Assembly (NCBI RefSeq): GCF_040096455.1
Contig: NZ_JBBMER010000008.1
Coordinates: 49,680-113,679 of the forward strand
Reading direction: 5' to 3'
DNA: 64,000 bases
Origin: Lachnospira rogosae
Lineage (GTDB): Bacteria > Bacillota > Clostridia > Lachnospirales > Lachnospiraceae
A program made the translations under genes and the position numbers. Below the pieces are notes generated by a model. It had not been told where the DNA came from, searched no databases, and saw only the letters and a program-made list of their open reading frames with translations. Below are positions 18,515 to 27,477 of this stretch, piece by piece (the first letter of the stretch is position 1; the number at the start of each line of letters is the position of its first letter).

Positions 18515-19273
18515 TTAAGCACCCTTCTTTACGCCGCTTTCCATATATCTTGTTAAGAATGTTCTTGTTCGTTCATTCTTAGGATTAGTAAATAATATAT
18601 CCGGACTTTCGTCCTCAACAACATATCCGTTATCCATAAATATTGTTCTTGTTGATACATTTTTCGCAAATTCCATCTCGTGGGTTACAATTATCATTGT
18701 AAGTCCCTCATCTGCTAACTCTTTCATAACATTAAGGACTTCTCCTACCATCTCTGGGTCAAGTGCTGAGGTAGGTTCATCAAATAAAAGTACCTCCGGA
18801 TTCATACAAAGACCTCTTGCAATGGCAACTCTCTGTTTCTGTCCACCTGATAACTGTGCCGGCTTGGCATTGATATATGCTGCCATTCCAACCTCTCTTA
18901 AATGCTTTATAGCCCTAAGTTTAGCTTCTTCCTTGCTAAGATGAAGTATCTTCTGTACACCAAACATACAGTTCTTTAATACCGTCATATTATTAAACAG
19001 GTTAAATGACTGGAACACCATTCCAACCTGTGACCGGTATTTGGAAAGTGAGCTTTGTGTATTCTTAACCTCTTCCCCATGAAATAATATTTTGCCGCCT
19101 GTAGGTGTTTCAAGGTGGTTAATACAACGTAGCAATGTTGATTTGCCTGAACCTGAAGAACCTATAATACATACGACTTCACCCTTTGATATTTCAAAAT
19201 CTATTTTTTTTAATACTTCGTGGTCACCAAATGACTTTACGAGATTTTCTACTTTAATAATTGACTCTGCCAT
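18515..19273 (-). CDS. Polar amino acid ABC transporter ATP-binding protein
   Basis: 252-residue GlnQ/HisP-type ATPase: Walker A GSSGSGKS, Q-loop FQSFNLFNNMTVLKN, signature LSGGQKQRVAIARGL, Walker B VLLFDEPTSALDPE and His switch VTHEM. I use the ATG at 19273, which has GGAGG upstream; a longer reading would run back into the permease gene. It energises the permease encoded 25 bp upstream. Confidence 0.93.
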   Translation of the reverse strand: MAESIIKVENLVKSFGDHEVLKKIDFEISKGEVVCIIGSSGSGKSTLLRCINHLETPTGGKILFHGEEVKNTQSSLSKYRSQVGMVFQSFNLFNNMTVLKNCMFGVQKILHLSKEEAKLRAIKHLREVGMAAYINAKPAQLSGGQKQRVAIARGLCMNPEVLLFDEPTSALDPEMVGEVLNVMKELADEGLTMIIVTHEMEFAKNVSTRTIFMDNGYVVEDESPDILFTNPKNERTRTFLTRYMESGVKKGA

Positions 19274-19298
19274 AATAACCTCCATTCCTGCCTGCTTA

Positions 19299-20084
19299 TC
19301 ACTCATTATCAAGGAATTCAGTTGCAAGCTCATAATCGCTTCGTCCCTGTAACTTCTTTTCAACAACTGCAAATATTCTGTTAAATACAAAACATAAAAC
19401 AAAATAAATGATTGAAATTACAATATATGATTCAAAATATTTGTAATATGCACCACCTGCTGTCTTTGCCATAAGGAACAGCTCTGATACACCGATAACG
19501 TTTAATACTGATGTCATCTTCAAATTATTAACAAATGTATTACACATCTCAGGTATTACATTCTTTAATGCCTGTGGAACAATTATGTAAAGCATTGCCT
19601 TGAAATGTGACATTCCCATAGCGAGTGCTCCTTCCTCCTGTCCTGCATCTACTGACTTAATACCTGCTCTTACTGTTTCACCCATATAAGCTCCGGTATT
19701 AAGTGTTGTAACAAGAATACCTGCAATAATTGAAGTTATCATTATGTCATTCTGTCTTAAGCCATAGTAAATAACCATTCCCTGAACAATCATTGGGGTA
19801 TCCCTGAATATTTCAACATATACAACTACAATTATCTTTAATATTCTTATCAGGATCTTCTTTACTATATTGTCTTCTTTATGTATCTGTACTGTATTGA
19901 TTATTCCTACTGCAAAACCAAGAATAAATCCTAATATTGTACCTATAAGTGACACATAAAGTGTTACCCAGGTAGCTTTTAAAAATAGTGTTGAGTATTT
20001 ATTAAATATAAACCAGCTCCATTGGAACAGTGTTCCATCAGCACCTGGCGTATTGGCCGCTAATGCCACTATTGAACTATACAT
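19299..20084 (-). CDS. Polar amino acid ABC transporter permease
   Basis: 261-residue HisM/GlnP-type permease. The N-terminal helix TLFLKATWVTLYVSLIGTI and FIFLGFAVG-like helix are followed by the coupling EAA loop (EEGALAMGMSHFKAMLYIIVPQALKNV, with family pattern EAAxxLG). The start at 20084 has GGGAGGTAAAGG before it. It assembles with the ATPase downstream and the lipoprotein encoded upstream. Confidence 0.92.
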   Translation of the reverse strand: MYSSIVALAANTPGADGTLFQWSWFIFNKYSTLFLKATWVTLYVSLIGTILGFILGFAVGIINTVQIHKEDNIVKKILIRILKIIVVVYVEIFRDTPMIVQGMVIYYGLRQNDIMITSIIAGILVTTLNTGAYMGETVRAGIKSVDAGQEEGALAMGMSHFKAMLYIIVPQALKNVIPEMCNTFVNNLKMTSVLNVIGVSELFLMAKTAGGAYYKYFESYIVISIIYFVLCFVFNRIFAVVEKKLQGRSDYELATEFLDNE

Positions 20085-20116
20085 ACCTTTACCTCCCATA
20101 CATTTAATTATAAAAA

Positions 20117-20137
20117 GGAATGTGCAAAGCACATTCC
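20117..20137. repeat. Perfect 21-bp palindrome GGAATGTGC-AAA-GCACATTCC
   Basis: It lies 33 bp upstream of the permease start, in the leader between the SBP terminator and the permease. It could be an attenuating stem or an operator. Confidence 0.4.
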
Positions 20138-20247
20138 CGCACCGGGCACGGTCATTTGCGTCAAACTATATCTTCGTGCGAGTGTGCATTATAGGCACAT
20201 AGTGCATTTTATATAATAGGGGATTCTATCGGAATTTCCTGTTACAT

Positions 20248-20305
20248 AAAAAAGCCACAGACTTCCCCTGTAAGGTCCTGCCGCCTTTGACAGGAAAGTC
20301 TGTGG
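20248..20305 (-). terminator. Terminator between SBP and permease genes
   Basis: Stem CCACAGACTT / AAGTCTGTGG with CCCTG/CAGG extension, followed on the minus strand by GGCTTTTTT. Located inside the transport operon, it would give excess binding-protein mRNA over permease mRNA, a common arrangement. Confidence 0.8.
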
Positions 20306-20383
20306 ACTTTTATTATTTTTATAAGGTTAAACTATTATGTAGTACTTTGTCAGATTAATTATCAACTATTACTTTAGTCTTAT

Positions 20384-21241
20384 TTAGTTAGATGATGGCT
20401 GTAACTTAACCATTTCATCCATTAACTTATCAAATTCAGCCTTGTCATTCCAGTTAAGCTTATCAAGTGCTTCCTGAACTGTATCTCTCATTGGATCACC
20501 TTCCCTGAATACTATACAGCAGTCATTCGATGCACCCTCTGGCTCTGTGAAATCAAGATTGAGCATCTTTAAATTATTCATAGTTGAAAGTGCTGATATT
20601 GATGTTGTGTAATCAAGTATAACCATATCGGCTGTCTTATTCTGTACTGCAAGAAAACATTCTGATGATGTTTCATAGTCTGTTGCAATTACACCGCCAG
20701 GTACTTCGTCCTTGTAAGGTACATAGTTAGTTGCAATCTGTGTTGTTAACTTAGTATTCTTACCCGCAAACTGTGAAAGCTTAGTATAATTAGCATATTC
20801 ACTATCTGCTCTTACAACACCAACAATCTGTCTTTTATAATAAGGTGTTGAAAAATCATATGTCTCATCTCTTTCAGGACTGTAGCATACACCAGTCATT
20901 ACTGCATCATATGATCCATCCTGAAGTCCCATAAGTATTGAACTCCATTCAACCTTGTATACCTCTAATTCATAGCCAAGTTCGTCTGCAATTCTTTGTG
21001 CAAGCTCAACTTCATATCCATATGCATATCCATCTGCATTTTTAATCTTTACTGCCTGCTTGCCATTACCAACCTCTGGTGATTCCTGTGTCCAATTGTA
21101 AGGTGCATATGCACATTCAAATGCTACCTTCAATACTTTCTTGTCTGAATCGGAACTCTTACTTCCACAACCTGTAACTCCTAATGTCATTGAAACCACA
21201 AGTGACATTACAACCATTAACGATAATAACTTCTTCTTCAT
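20384..21241 (-). CDS. Amino acid ABC transporter substrate-binding lipoprotein
   Basis: 285-residue SBP_bac_3 protein. A lipoprotein signal peptide ends in GVTGCG (lipidated Cys near residue 25). Family motifs are VAFECAYAPYNW, GYEVELAQRIADELGYELE, DAVMTGVCYSPERDETYDFS and YYKRQIVGVV. It captures a polar amino acid outside the membrane and delivers it to the permease encoded downstream. The linked aminotransferase and kinase genes suggest a modified or hydroxylated amino acid, but the ligand cannot be read from sequence. Confidence 0.93.
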   Translation of the reverse strand: MKKKLLSLMVVMSLVVSMTLGVTGCGSKSSDSDKKVLKVAFECAYAPYNWTQESPEVGNGKQAVKIKNADGYAYGYEVELAQRIADELGYELEVYKVEWSSILMGLQDGSYDAVMTGVCYSPERDETYDFSTPYYKRQIVGVVRADSEYANYTKLSQFAGKNTKLTTQIATNYVPYKDEVPGGVIATDYETSSECFLAVQNKTADMVILDYTTSISALSTMNNLKMLNLDFTEPEGASNDCCIVFREGDPMRDTVQEALDKLNWNDKAEFDKLMDEMVKLQPSSN

Positions 21242-21287
21242 AACTTTTCTCTCCTTTCACCATTGCCATAGTAAAAAATACATACAG

Positions 21288-21322
21288 AAAAGGCGCCTAA
21301 TTCATTGGAATTAGACGCCTTT
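21288..21322 (-). terminator. Terminator after the methyltransferase gene
   Basis: AAAGGCGTCTAATTCC pairs with GAATTAGGCGCCTTTT on the minus strand and ends in TTTT. It closes the nickel/peptide ABC operon upstream of the amino acid transporter genes. Confidence 0.75.
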
Positions 21323-21437
21323 GTCAATCTTGTATTCTGTTGACGCTATTAACATAGCAGATATATTAATATAATAATTGTAAAAATTTCACTTATGAAT
21401 TATATACCACGTTCTTATGCAGATTGCAATAGATAAT

Positions 21438-22193
21438 TTATCTATATGCAGTTATAAGAAACATTGGTGCTTCTTTGATGTCCTTTTCTTTCAATAATTT
21501 CTTACCTATGGCTTTGTCTGCACTGCAATTACTAAATCCATATTTTTCTAATAAAGCTATATCATACTCAGGTCTTTGGTGTCTTCCTATATCCATTGCT
21601 TTCGTGATATACGCATTTTCTGCTTCAAGTGCATAGGTCATTCCCTGGTGTCCGTATGGTTCTTCTTTCTTATCATCATCAATAAGCGTTGCATCCAGAT
21701 TCTTCATATTGGCATAATTCGCATCATAATTTAACAGCACGCCGCCTTTTTTTAACACTCTGTGCCATTCCTTATAGGCTTTATCCACATCTGGAAGTGT
21801 CCATGTAAGATTCCTTGTTATAACAACATCGAAGCTTTCGTCTTCATATTCCAGATTCATAGCATCCATAACCTTGAAATTAACATCTGCCCCATATCTG
21901 TCAGCCAGAACTTCAGCCCTTTCTATCATATCCGGTGTTAAATCTATTCCCGTAACCTGAAGTCCTTTGCCATAAAGAAGTATCGCAAAATATCCAACAC
22001 CTGTTCCAACATCAAGCACCCTTACATTCTGTCCATTATCTATAAGCGGACTTATATATTGCATAATGTTATCAACCCATTCACGGCTTAACTCACTGTC
22101 AAGCTCATTCTCCCTGACATCTGAAAAATCTGCCACACGCTTAGTCCAGTAGTCTACAACTTTTTCTTCTATATTATTTTTATCCTGTATCAT
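21438..22193 (-). CDS. Class I SAM-dependent methyltransferase
   Basis: 251 residues. SAM motif I is VLDVGTGVGYFAILL near 63, then TGIDLTPDMIERA, and ITRNLTWTLPD (motif IV position) with WHRVLKKGG. A UbiE/methyltransf_11-like small-molecule methyltransferase. It is the last gene after the NikA-like ABC genes. Such coupling suggests that it modifies a transported compound or metallophore, but no biosynthetic partner is present here. Confidence 0.88.
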   Translation of the reverse strand: MIQDKNNIEEKVVDYWTKRVADFSDVRENELDSELSREWVDNIMQYISPLIDNGQNVRVLDVGTGVGYFAILLYGKGLQVTGIDLTPDMIERAEVLADRYGADVNFKVMDAMNLEYEDESFDVVITRNLTWTLPDVDKAYKEWHRVLKKGGVLLNYDANYANMKNLDATLIDDDKKEEPYGHQGMTYALEAENAYITKAMDIGRHQRPEYDIALLEKYGFSNCSADKAIGKKLLKEKDIKEAPMFLITAYR

Positions 22194-22238
22194 AATCTAT
22201 TTTCTTTCATAATCCGTTACATATTTCTTATAGGCATA

Positions 22239-23798
22239 TTACTGCATATCCAGCTCTGCCGTTATCTCATAATAATCTGATGGGTGTGCAGTTAAACCGC
22301 TCACACCTTTCCCTGAAACAATTGACATTTTAAGATGCGATGCAAATATAAAAGCATTGTCGTCCAGTATTGTCTGTGTCATCTTTATTCCAAGCTGTTC
22401 CCTGCCTTCTGTATCAAATGTAGTACTGAGCTGTTCTTCAAGCTGTTCAAGCTGTTCATTATAATAACCACCACGGTTCTTTGACGAATTCTTAAGACAG
22501 TGTGTTGTAAAGAAATATTCAGGATCACCTGTTGGTGCACACACAAAGGCACTTGCATATATATCCCACTCACCTTTTTTAACATAATCAAGATGATTAG
22601 CCGTACAGTTAATCTTAACCTCTATTCCTATCTGCTTTAATGATGCCTGAACATTTTCTGCAAGCAAAGGAAGCTCCTGTCTGCTTGGATATGTAAGCCA
22701 CCTTAATGTAAGCTTTTCTCCATTTTTATCAACATATCCATCACCATCTGTATCCTTCCAGCCCGACTGTGCTAATAAATTTCTGGCATTATCAATATTA
22801 TACTCCGCAGCTTTAACATAGCTGTCACCAAATGTATAATCTTTCGGAAATGGTCCTTCTGCCAACGTTCCATTGCCTTTTAATAATACATTAGTAAAAT
22901 CTTTCTTATTAATTGCCATAGCAATTGCAGCTCTTACATTGCTGTCCTGTAAATTGACATTAGCATAATTCATCTGTGCAAAAAATGAACGTGAAGTTTC
23001 GCTTGATGATATTGTATAATTGCTGTTATTAAACAGCGAAAGACTTGAATATGGCAGACCATAAGCCGCATTAAGTTCACCTGACTGCAATGCCATTGTA
23101 AGAGTATCACCATCACTTATCGTCTTAACAATTATTTTATCAAGCCTAGGCTCTCCATTCCAGTAATTCTGATTCTTAACAAGTGTAAGTCCTGAGTCTG
23201 TCACAATCTCCTCGGCTATATAAGGTCCTGTCGCTGATACATTACCCTCATCAGTAATTCCTGCCTGCATATCAATAATACAGCCATAAGGGTCAGAAAG
23301 ATAATTAATAAGTGCTGGCACCGGCTTGGCTGTTGTTATTATGACTGTATCAGCTTCTGCCTCAACCCTCTCTATATTCAAATCCCCTGCTGCTCTTTTA
23401 TGCACCGCAACAAGATGTTCTATACATTCTTTAACAGCCTCACCATCAAGCTTTCTTCCACTTGTAAATGTAATTCCATCTTTTAAATTAATCTTCCAAG
23501 TAAGCTCATCTACATTCTCATAGCTTTCAGCAAGCCATGGCTCTAATTCCATTGTATCCGAATATTTAAAAAGAGTCTCTCCAACGCCATATCTTATGCA
23601 CGCCCAGCCTGAATATCCGTTATGTGGGTTGACATCTGTCTCATCATTTTCTGCGTTAAAGGTTGTATCTCCATAGTAGAATACTTTCTCTGTGGAAGCT
23701 GTACTTTTCCCACAGCCTGCAATACCTGATACAGCTGCTATTACAAGTATAATTCCTGCTAATTTTATTATATTCTGCTTTAATCTATCTATATTCAT
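22239..23798 (-). CDS. NikA/OppA-type ABC substrate-binding lipoprotein
   Basis: SBP_bac_5 protein of about 519 residues. A hydrophobic signal ends in GIAGCG (lipobox). ADTVIITTAKPVPAL and RAAIAMAINKKDF are typical of the family, and GWKDTDGDGYVDKNG is the loop usual in NikA/DppA homologues. The ATG at 23798 is chosen because TTAGGTG lies ahead and it begins directly with the signal peptide; 38 more in-frame residues upstream are a tandem duplication. Last transport component after permeases and ATPases, followed by the methyltransferase. The NikA-like length and organisation suggest nickel or a small peptide; the ligand is unproven. Confidence 0.85.
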   Translation of the reverse strand: MNIDRLKQNIIKLAGIILVIAAVSGIAGCGKSTASTEKVFYYGDTTFNAENDETDVNPHNGYSGWACIRYGVGETLFKYSDTMELEPWLAESYENVDELTWKINLKDGITFTSGRKLDGEAVKECIEHLVAVHKRAAGDLNIERVEAEADTVIITTAKPVPALINYLSDPYGCIIDMQAGITDEGNVSATGPYIAEEIVTDSGLTLVKNQNYWNGEPRLDKIIVKTISDGDTLTMALQSGELNAAYGLPYSSLSLFNNSNYTISSSETSRSFFAQMNYANVNLQDSNVRAAIAMAINKKDFTNVLLKGNGTLAEGPFPKDYTFGDSYVKAAEYNIDNARNLLAQSGWKDTDGDGYVDKNGEKLTLRWLTYPSRQELPLLAENVQASLKQIGIEVKINCTANHLDYVKKGEWDIYASAFVCAPTGDPEYFFTTHCLKNSSKNRGGYYNEQLEQLEEQLSTTFDTEGREQLGIKMTQTILDDNAFIFASHLKMSIVSGKGVSGLTAHPSDYYEITAELDMQ

Positions 23799-23912
23799 TC
23801 TGCTTTCACCTAATTTATCTATTCTGGTTCTGTTATTCTTCATTATAATTTCTTTTAATTTATATATGCATACCCTGTTGTTCTTCATTTTATTTATCTT
23901 TAATCTGTTCAT
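23798..23912 (-). repeat. Tandem 45-bp repeats carrying start codons before the SBP gene
   Basis: In-frame ATGs at 23888, 23843 and 23798 are exactly 45 bp apart, each opening a degenerate copy of ATGAAnAAnAACAGA followed by ATAAATTAA/AGGTGAAAGC. Only the last copy leads directly into a signal peptide. Confidence 0.6.
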
Positions 23913-23946
23913 AATTTATATACCTCATCTTATATATTTCTTATAT

Positions 23947-24675
23947 TTAAAGTACCGACTTTATAAGAAGCCTTGTATATTCCTTTTCCGGCCTGTTGAT
24001 AATATTATCTGTGTCTGAATACTCTATTATTTTCCCGTCCTTCATAACAGCTGTCTTATTGCATATCTGGCTTACCAGTGCAATATCGTGGCTTATGAAT
24101 AATACTGTCATTTTCCTGCTTTGCTGCAACTGCTTAATAAGTGCAATTATCTGGCTCTGCACTGTAACATCAAGTGCACTTGTAGCTTCATCACATATAA
24201 GAAACTCCGGCTTCACAGCCAATGCCCTCGCTATTGCCGCTCTCTGGCACTCGCCACCGCTCACCTGTCCTGGATATTTATTAACATATTCCGCTGAAAG
24301 TCCAACACTTATAAACAATTCCGACACAAGATTATCACTCTTATTATTTCTTAATGCTTCGGCAACACTTTTTCCTAATGTATATTCAGGATCAAATGAA
24401 GCCACAGGTGACTGATAAATCATCTGCATATTCTTATAAATATCCCTCATTTTACGGGCATTGAATCTACTTATATCTTCACCTTTAAAGATTACTGAAC
24501 CACTGTATAACTTAACTGTATTCGTTATAATTCCAGCAAGCGTGCTTTTTCCGCAACCGCTTTCCCCAACAAGTCCTACACAGTCGCCCTCTTCTATAAC
24601 CAGCTTGTCTATATCTACAGCCATTTTCACATCATACGCCTTTTTAATATTATTAAGCTCTAATATTGTACTCAT
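23947..24675 (-). CDS. Nickel/peptide ABC transporter ATPase (second)
   Basis: OppF/NikE-type ATPase: Walker A GESGCGKS, VSGGECQRAAIARAL signature, Walker B LICDEATSALDV and FISHD switch. The ATG at 24675 has GGGAG upstream. It overlaps the preceding ATPase gene by 23 bp, showing translational coupling. It pairs with the OppD/NikD-like ATPase to drive the two permeases. Confidence 0.9.
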   Translation of the reverse strand: MSTILELNNIKKAYDVKMAVDIDKLVIEEGDCVGLVGESGCGKSTLAGIITNTVKLYSGSVIFKGEDISRFNARKMRDIYKNMQMIYQSPVASFDPEYTLGKSVAEALRNNKSDNLVSELFISVGLSAEYVNKYPGQVSGGECQRAAIARALAVKPEFLICDEATSALDVTVQSQIIALIKQLQQSRKMTVLFISHDIALVSQICNKTAVMKDGKIIEYSDTDNIINRPEKEYTRLLIKSVL

Positions 24676-25531
24676 CAGCACACTCCCGTCTTAACACTGG
24701 AACAGCCGATATAAGCTGTTTCGTATATTCTTGCTTTGGATAATTCATAATTATCTCTGTATCTTCGTATTCTACAATCCTGCCAGATTTCATAACAATT
24801 ATTTTATCAGCAAGCTCCCTAACAACATTTATATTGTGCGACACGATAATCATTGAAGTATCTCCACTGCATTTTATGTCTTTAAAGATATCCACAACCT
24901 GCCTCTGTGCTATAACATCCAATGCACTTGTCGGCTCATCTGCAAGCAGCAAATCAGGCTTCATAAGCATAGCCATCATAATTCCAACTCTCTGGTTCAT
25001 TCCACCTGATAACTCAAACGGATAACTGTTAAGAACCTTGATAGCATTTTTAATATTCATCTGTTCAAGCATATGAACTGCTTTCTCATCAATTATACGC
25101 TTTGCCTTTCTTTTATCTTTTACGGCTTCATTACTGAAAATGCTCTCATAAAGCTGGCTCTTTATTGTTCTTACCGGACACATTGCTCTCTCGGTATTCT
25201 GAAATATCATACCTATGTTACTGCCTCTTAAACTTTTCAGACACTTTTCATTACCAGTTATATCCACTCCGTTATATTCTATTACACCACCGTCTATATG
25301 CCCCTCCTTAGGAAGAAGTCCTATTATGGCTTTAATAAGTGTGCTTTTTCCGCTTCCTGATTCACCTGCAATCCCTAATATCTCACCTTTTTTAAGCTGT
25401 AACGTTACATTTTCCAATACTGTGCTGTCAGAATAGCTTACAGATAAACCACTGATATTTAACTGAGTGCTGTTAACACTATCTATGTCCTTTTTATTCA
25501 ATTTTTCCTTATTGTCTGCCTGTAATATCAC
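24653..25531 (-). CDS. Nickel/peptide ABC transporter ATPase (first)
   Basis: OppD/NikD-type ATPase of 292 residues: Walker A GESGSGKS near 57, FELSGGMNQRVGIMMAML signature, Walker B LLLADEPTSALDV and IIVSHNINV switch. It overlaps the upstream permease gene by 23 bp. The C-terminus is short compared with OppD and lacks the Cys cluster of oligopeptide_HPY domains. Confidence 0.9.
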   Translation of the reverse strand: MILQADNKEKLNKKDIDSVNSTQLNISGLSVSYSDSTVLENVTLQLKKGEILGIAGESGSGKSTLIKAIIGLLPKEGHIDGGVIEYNGVDITGNEKCLKSLRGSNIGMIFQNTERAMCPVRTIKSQLYESIFSNEAVKDKRKAKRIIDEKAVHMLEQMNIKNAIKVLNSYPFELSGGMNQRVGIMMAMLMKPDLLLADEPTSALDVIAQRQVVDIFKDIKCSGDTSMIIVSHNINVVRELADKIIVMKSGRIVEYEDTEIIMNYPKQEYTKQLISAVPVLRRECADEYNIRA

Positions 25532-26378
25532 TTAAAGTATCTCCTAACATATTAAACACAAGTACAGTAATAAATATTGCCAGACCCGGTGCTATAACAA
25601 CCCATGGTGCTGTCTGCATAAAGCTCCTGCCTTGACTTACCATAAGTCCCCACTCTGCAAGCGGAGGTTCTGCTCCAAGCCCTAAGAATGACAACCCAGC
25701 AATCTCCATCATCATATTTCCAATATCAAGAACCGCTGTTACTATAATCATATCTGCAATATTAGGTATAATATGCTTTATTAATATTCTTATGGTATTA
25801 AGTCCTGACATCCTTGCCACCTGTATATATGGCTCATTCTTTATGGCAAGCACCTCTGCCCTTGCTATTCTTGCATACTTGGGCCACGATATTAGTGCAA
25901 GTGCAATAACAGCACTTACTAACCCTCCTGACATTACGCTTGCAACCGCAATTGCAAATACCAGCCCCGGAAATGCAAGAAATATATCTGACAGCCTCAT
26001 TATAATGCTGTCTATAATTCCACCGTAATAACCACTTATTATTCCGGCAATACAGCCTGTTAACGTTATAATCACAACAAGTGCAAATGATGATGACAAC
26101 GATATTCCTGCTCCTTTAATGACGCGTGATAACATATCACGCCCATACTGGTCAGTTCCTAACAGATGATGACTATCTGGCGGCATAAGTGCGGCTGACA
26201 AATCCTGCTCATAAGGATCATATGGAACAATCACATCTGCCAATACCGCTATAAGCACTATTAATAATGCAAATATAAGCCATATAATTAAGCTTGTATT
26301 GCTTTTATTAATTTTCCCTCTGAATATCAACCGCTGTCTGTTATTATTGACATTTTCTGTTCTTTTCTTAATCTTCAT
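25509..26378 (-). CDS. Nickel/peptide ABC permease (NikC/OppC-like)
   Basis: 289 residues with six predicted helices. The N-terminal helix SLIIWLIFALLIVLIAVLA precedes the OppC motif GTDQYGRDMLSRVIKGAG and the coupling helix region VQVARMSGLNTIRIL. It overlaps the upstream permease by 11 bp. Forms the channel with the NikB-like subunit. Confidence 0.92.
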   Translation of the reverse strand: MKIKKRTENVNNNRQRLIFRGKINKSNTSLIIWLIFALLIVLIAVLADVIVPYDPYEQDLSAALMPPDSHHLLGTDQYGRDMLSRVIKGAGISLSSSFALVVIITLTGCIAGIISGYYGGIIDSIIMRLSDIFLAFPGLVFAIAVASVMSGGLVSAVIALALISWPKYARIARAEVLAIKNEPYIQVARMSGLNTIRILIKHIIPNIADMIIVTAVLDIGNMMMEIAGLSFLGLGAEPPLAEWGLMVSQGRSFMQTAPWVVIAPGLAIFITVLVFNMLGDTLSDITGRQ

Positions 26379-27315
26379 AACAATCTCCCAGACGTATCCT
26401 TGGATTGAGATAATGGTATACTATATCTGTTATAAGATTAATAACTACATATATAATTGCCATCCATATCACATATGCCTGTATAACCGGATAATCTCTC
26501 ATCGTAATTGCATCTATCGCCATTTTCCCTACTCCGTCCCACATAAATATGCTCTCAACAATAGCTGTTCCACCAAGCAGTGAACCTATTGATAATGCGA
26601 GCAGTGTTATGATTGTGAGCAGGCTTGATTTAAGTACACTTCCTGTAATTATCTTTAATCTGCCAACACCTCTTGCTATAGCACCCTGCACATAATCCTT
26701 CTGTAATTCATTAATCACAGCCGTCCTTATCTGTCTTATATATCTTGACGACATTGCTATTGCGAGGGTAACTGCTGGCAGTATCACGCTTTTAATTCCT
26801 GCATTCATTCCCATAACCGGCAGTAAATTAAGCTTCAGTGCAAATATGTATATAAGCATTATGGCGGCAAAAAAATTAGGCATTGAATTGCCTAAGAAAC
26901 TTAATAACCTGATAATATAATCGATACACCGGTTCTTATTAACTGCCGCAATAATTCCAAGTGGCAATGATATTATAAGTGTCAATAATATTGAAACCAC
27001 ACATAAATATATAGTCGCTGGAAGCTTTGATATAAATGTTGCAAACACGGGCTTTCCTGATATATAGGAATTACCCATATTGCCTGTAATAACGCCCTTA
27101 AGCCACACAACATATCTGACAATGACAGGCTGGTCAAGCCCCAGTTCTTCTCTTAATTCATTCTTCTGTTCTTCTGATATAGCAGTTCCCCTGTTAGCCT
27201 CTAACATATCTATTGCATCTGTATTGCTTACATTTACAAGCAGAAAAGACAGCAGTGTAATGCCTATAATAATAGGAATAAGCTGTACCAGACGCTTTAT
27301 TATAAACTTCTTCAT
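26368..27315 (-). CDS. Nickel/peptide ABC permease (NikB/OppB-like)
   Basis: 315 residues. The opening KFIIKRLVQLIPIIIGITLL is typical of OppB/NikB, followed by the extracellular ELGLDQPVIVRYVVWLKG, then five more helices and the coupling loop QKDYVQGAIARGVGRLKI. First gene of the operon permease-permease-ATPase-ATPase-SBP-methyltransferase, transcribed leftward from just inside the terminator of the LysR gene. Confidence 0.92.
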   Translation of the reverse strand: MKKFIIKRLVQLIPIIIGITLLSFLLVNVSNTDAIDMLEANRGTAISEEQKNELREELGLDQPVIVRYVVWLKGVITGNMGNSYISGKPVFATFISKLPATIYLCVVSILLTLIISLPLGIIAAVNKNRCIDYIIRLLSFLGNSMPNFFAAIMLIYIFALKLNLLPVMGMNAGIKSVILPAVTLAIAMSSRYIRQIRTAVINELQKDYVQGAIARGVGRLKIITGSVLKSSLLTIITLLALSIGSLLGGTAIVESIFMWDGVGKMAIDAITMRDYPVIQAYVIWMAIIYVVINLITDIVYHYLNPRIRLGDCYED

Positions 27316-27361
27316 AAATACCTTTTCTAATAGTCTTATATTGTCTGATTAGTATAACAAT

Positions 27362-27405
27362 AAAAATGGAATGGCACAATTATTTTTCAATCGTGTCATT
27401 CCATT
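27362..27405 (-). terminator. Terminator between LysR gene and ABC operon
   Basis: TGGAATG..CAC..AT arms at 27367-27380 pair with AT..GTG..CATTCCA at 27390-27403, and the minus strand continues with TTTTTATTG. Confidence 0.75.
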
Positions 27406-27477
27406 CTGTTATACCTATATTAATTAAAGCCACTTAAATAATCACGCTGTATATATTACAGCTTCACTATCAGATAT

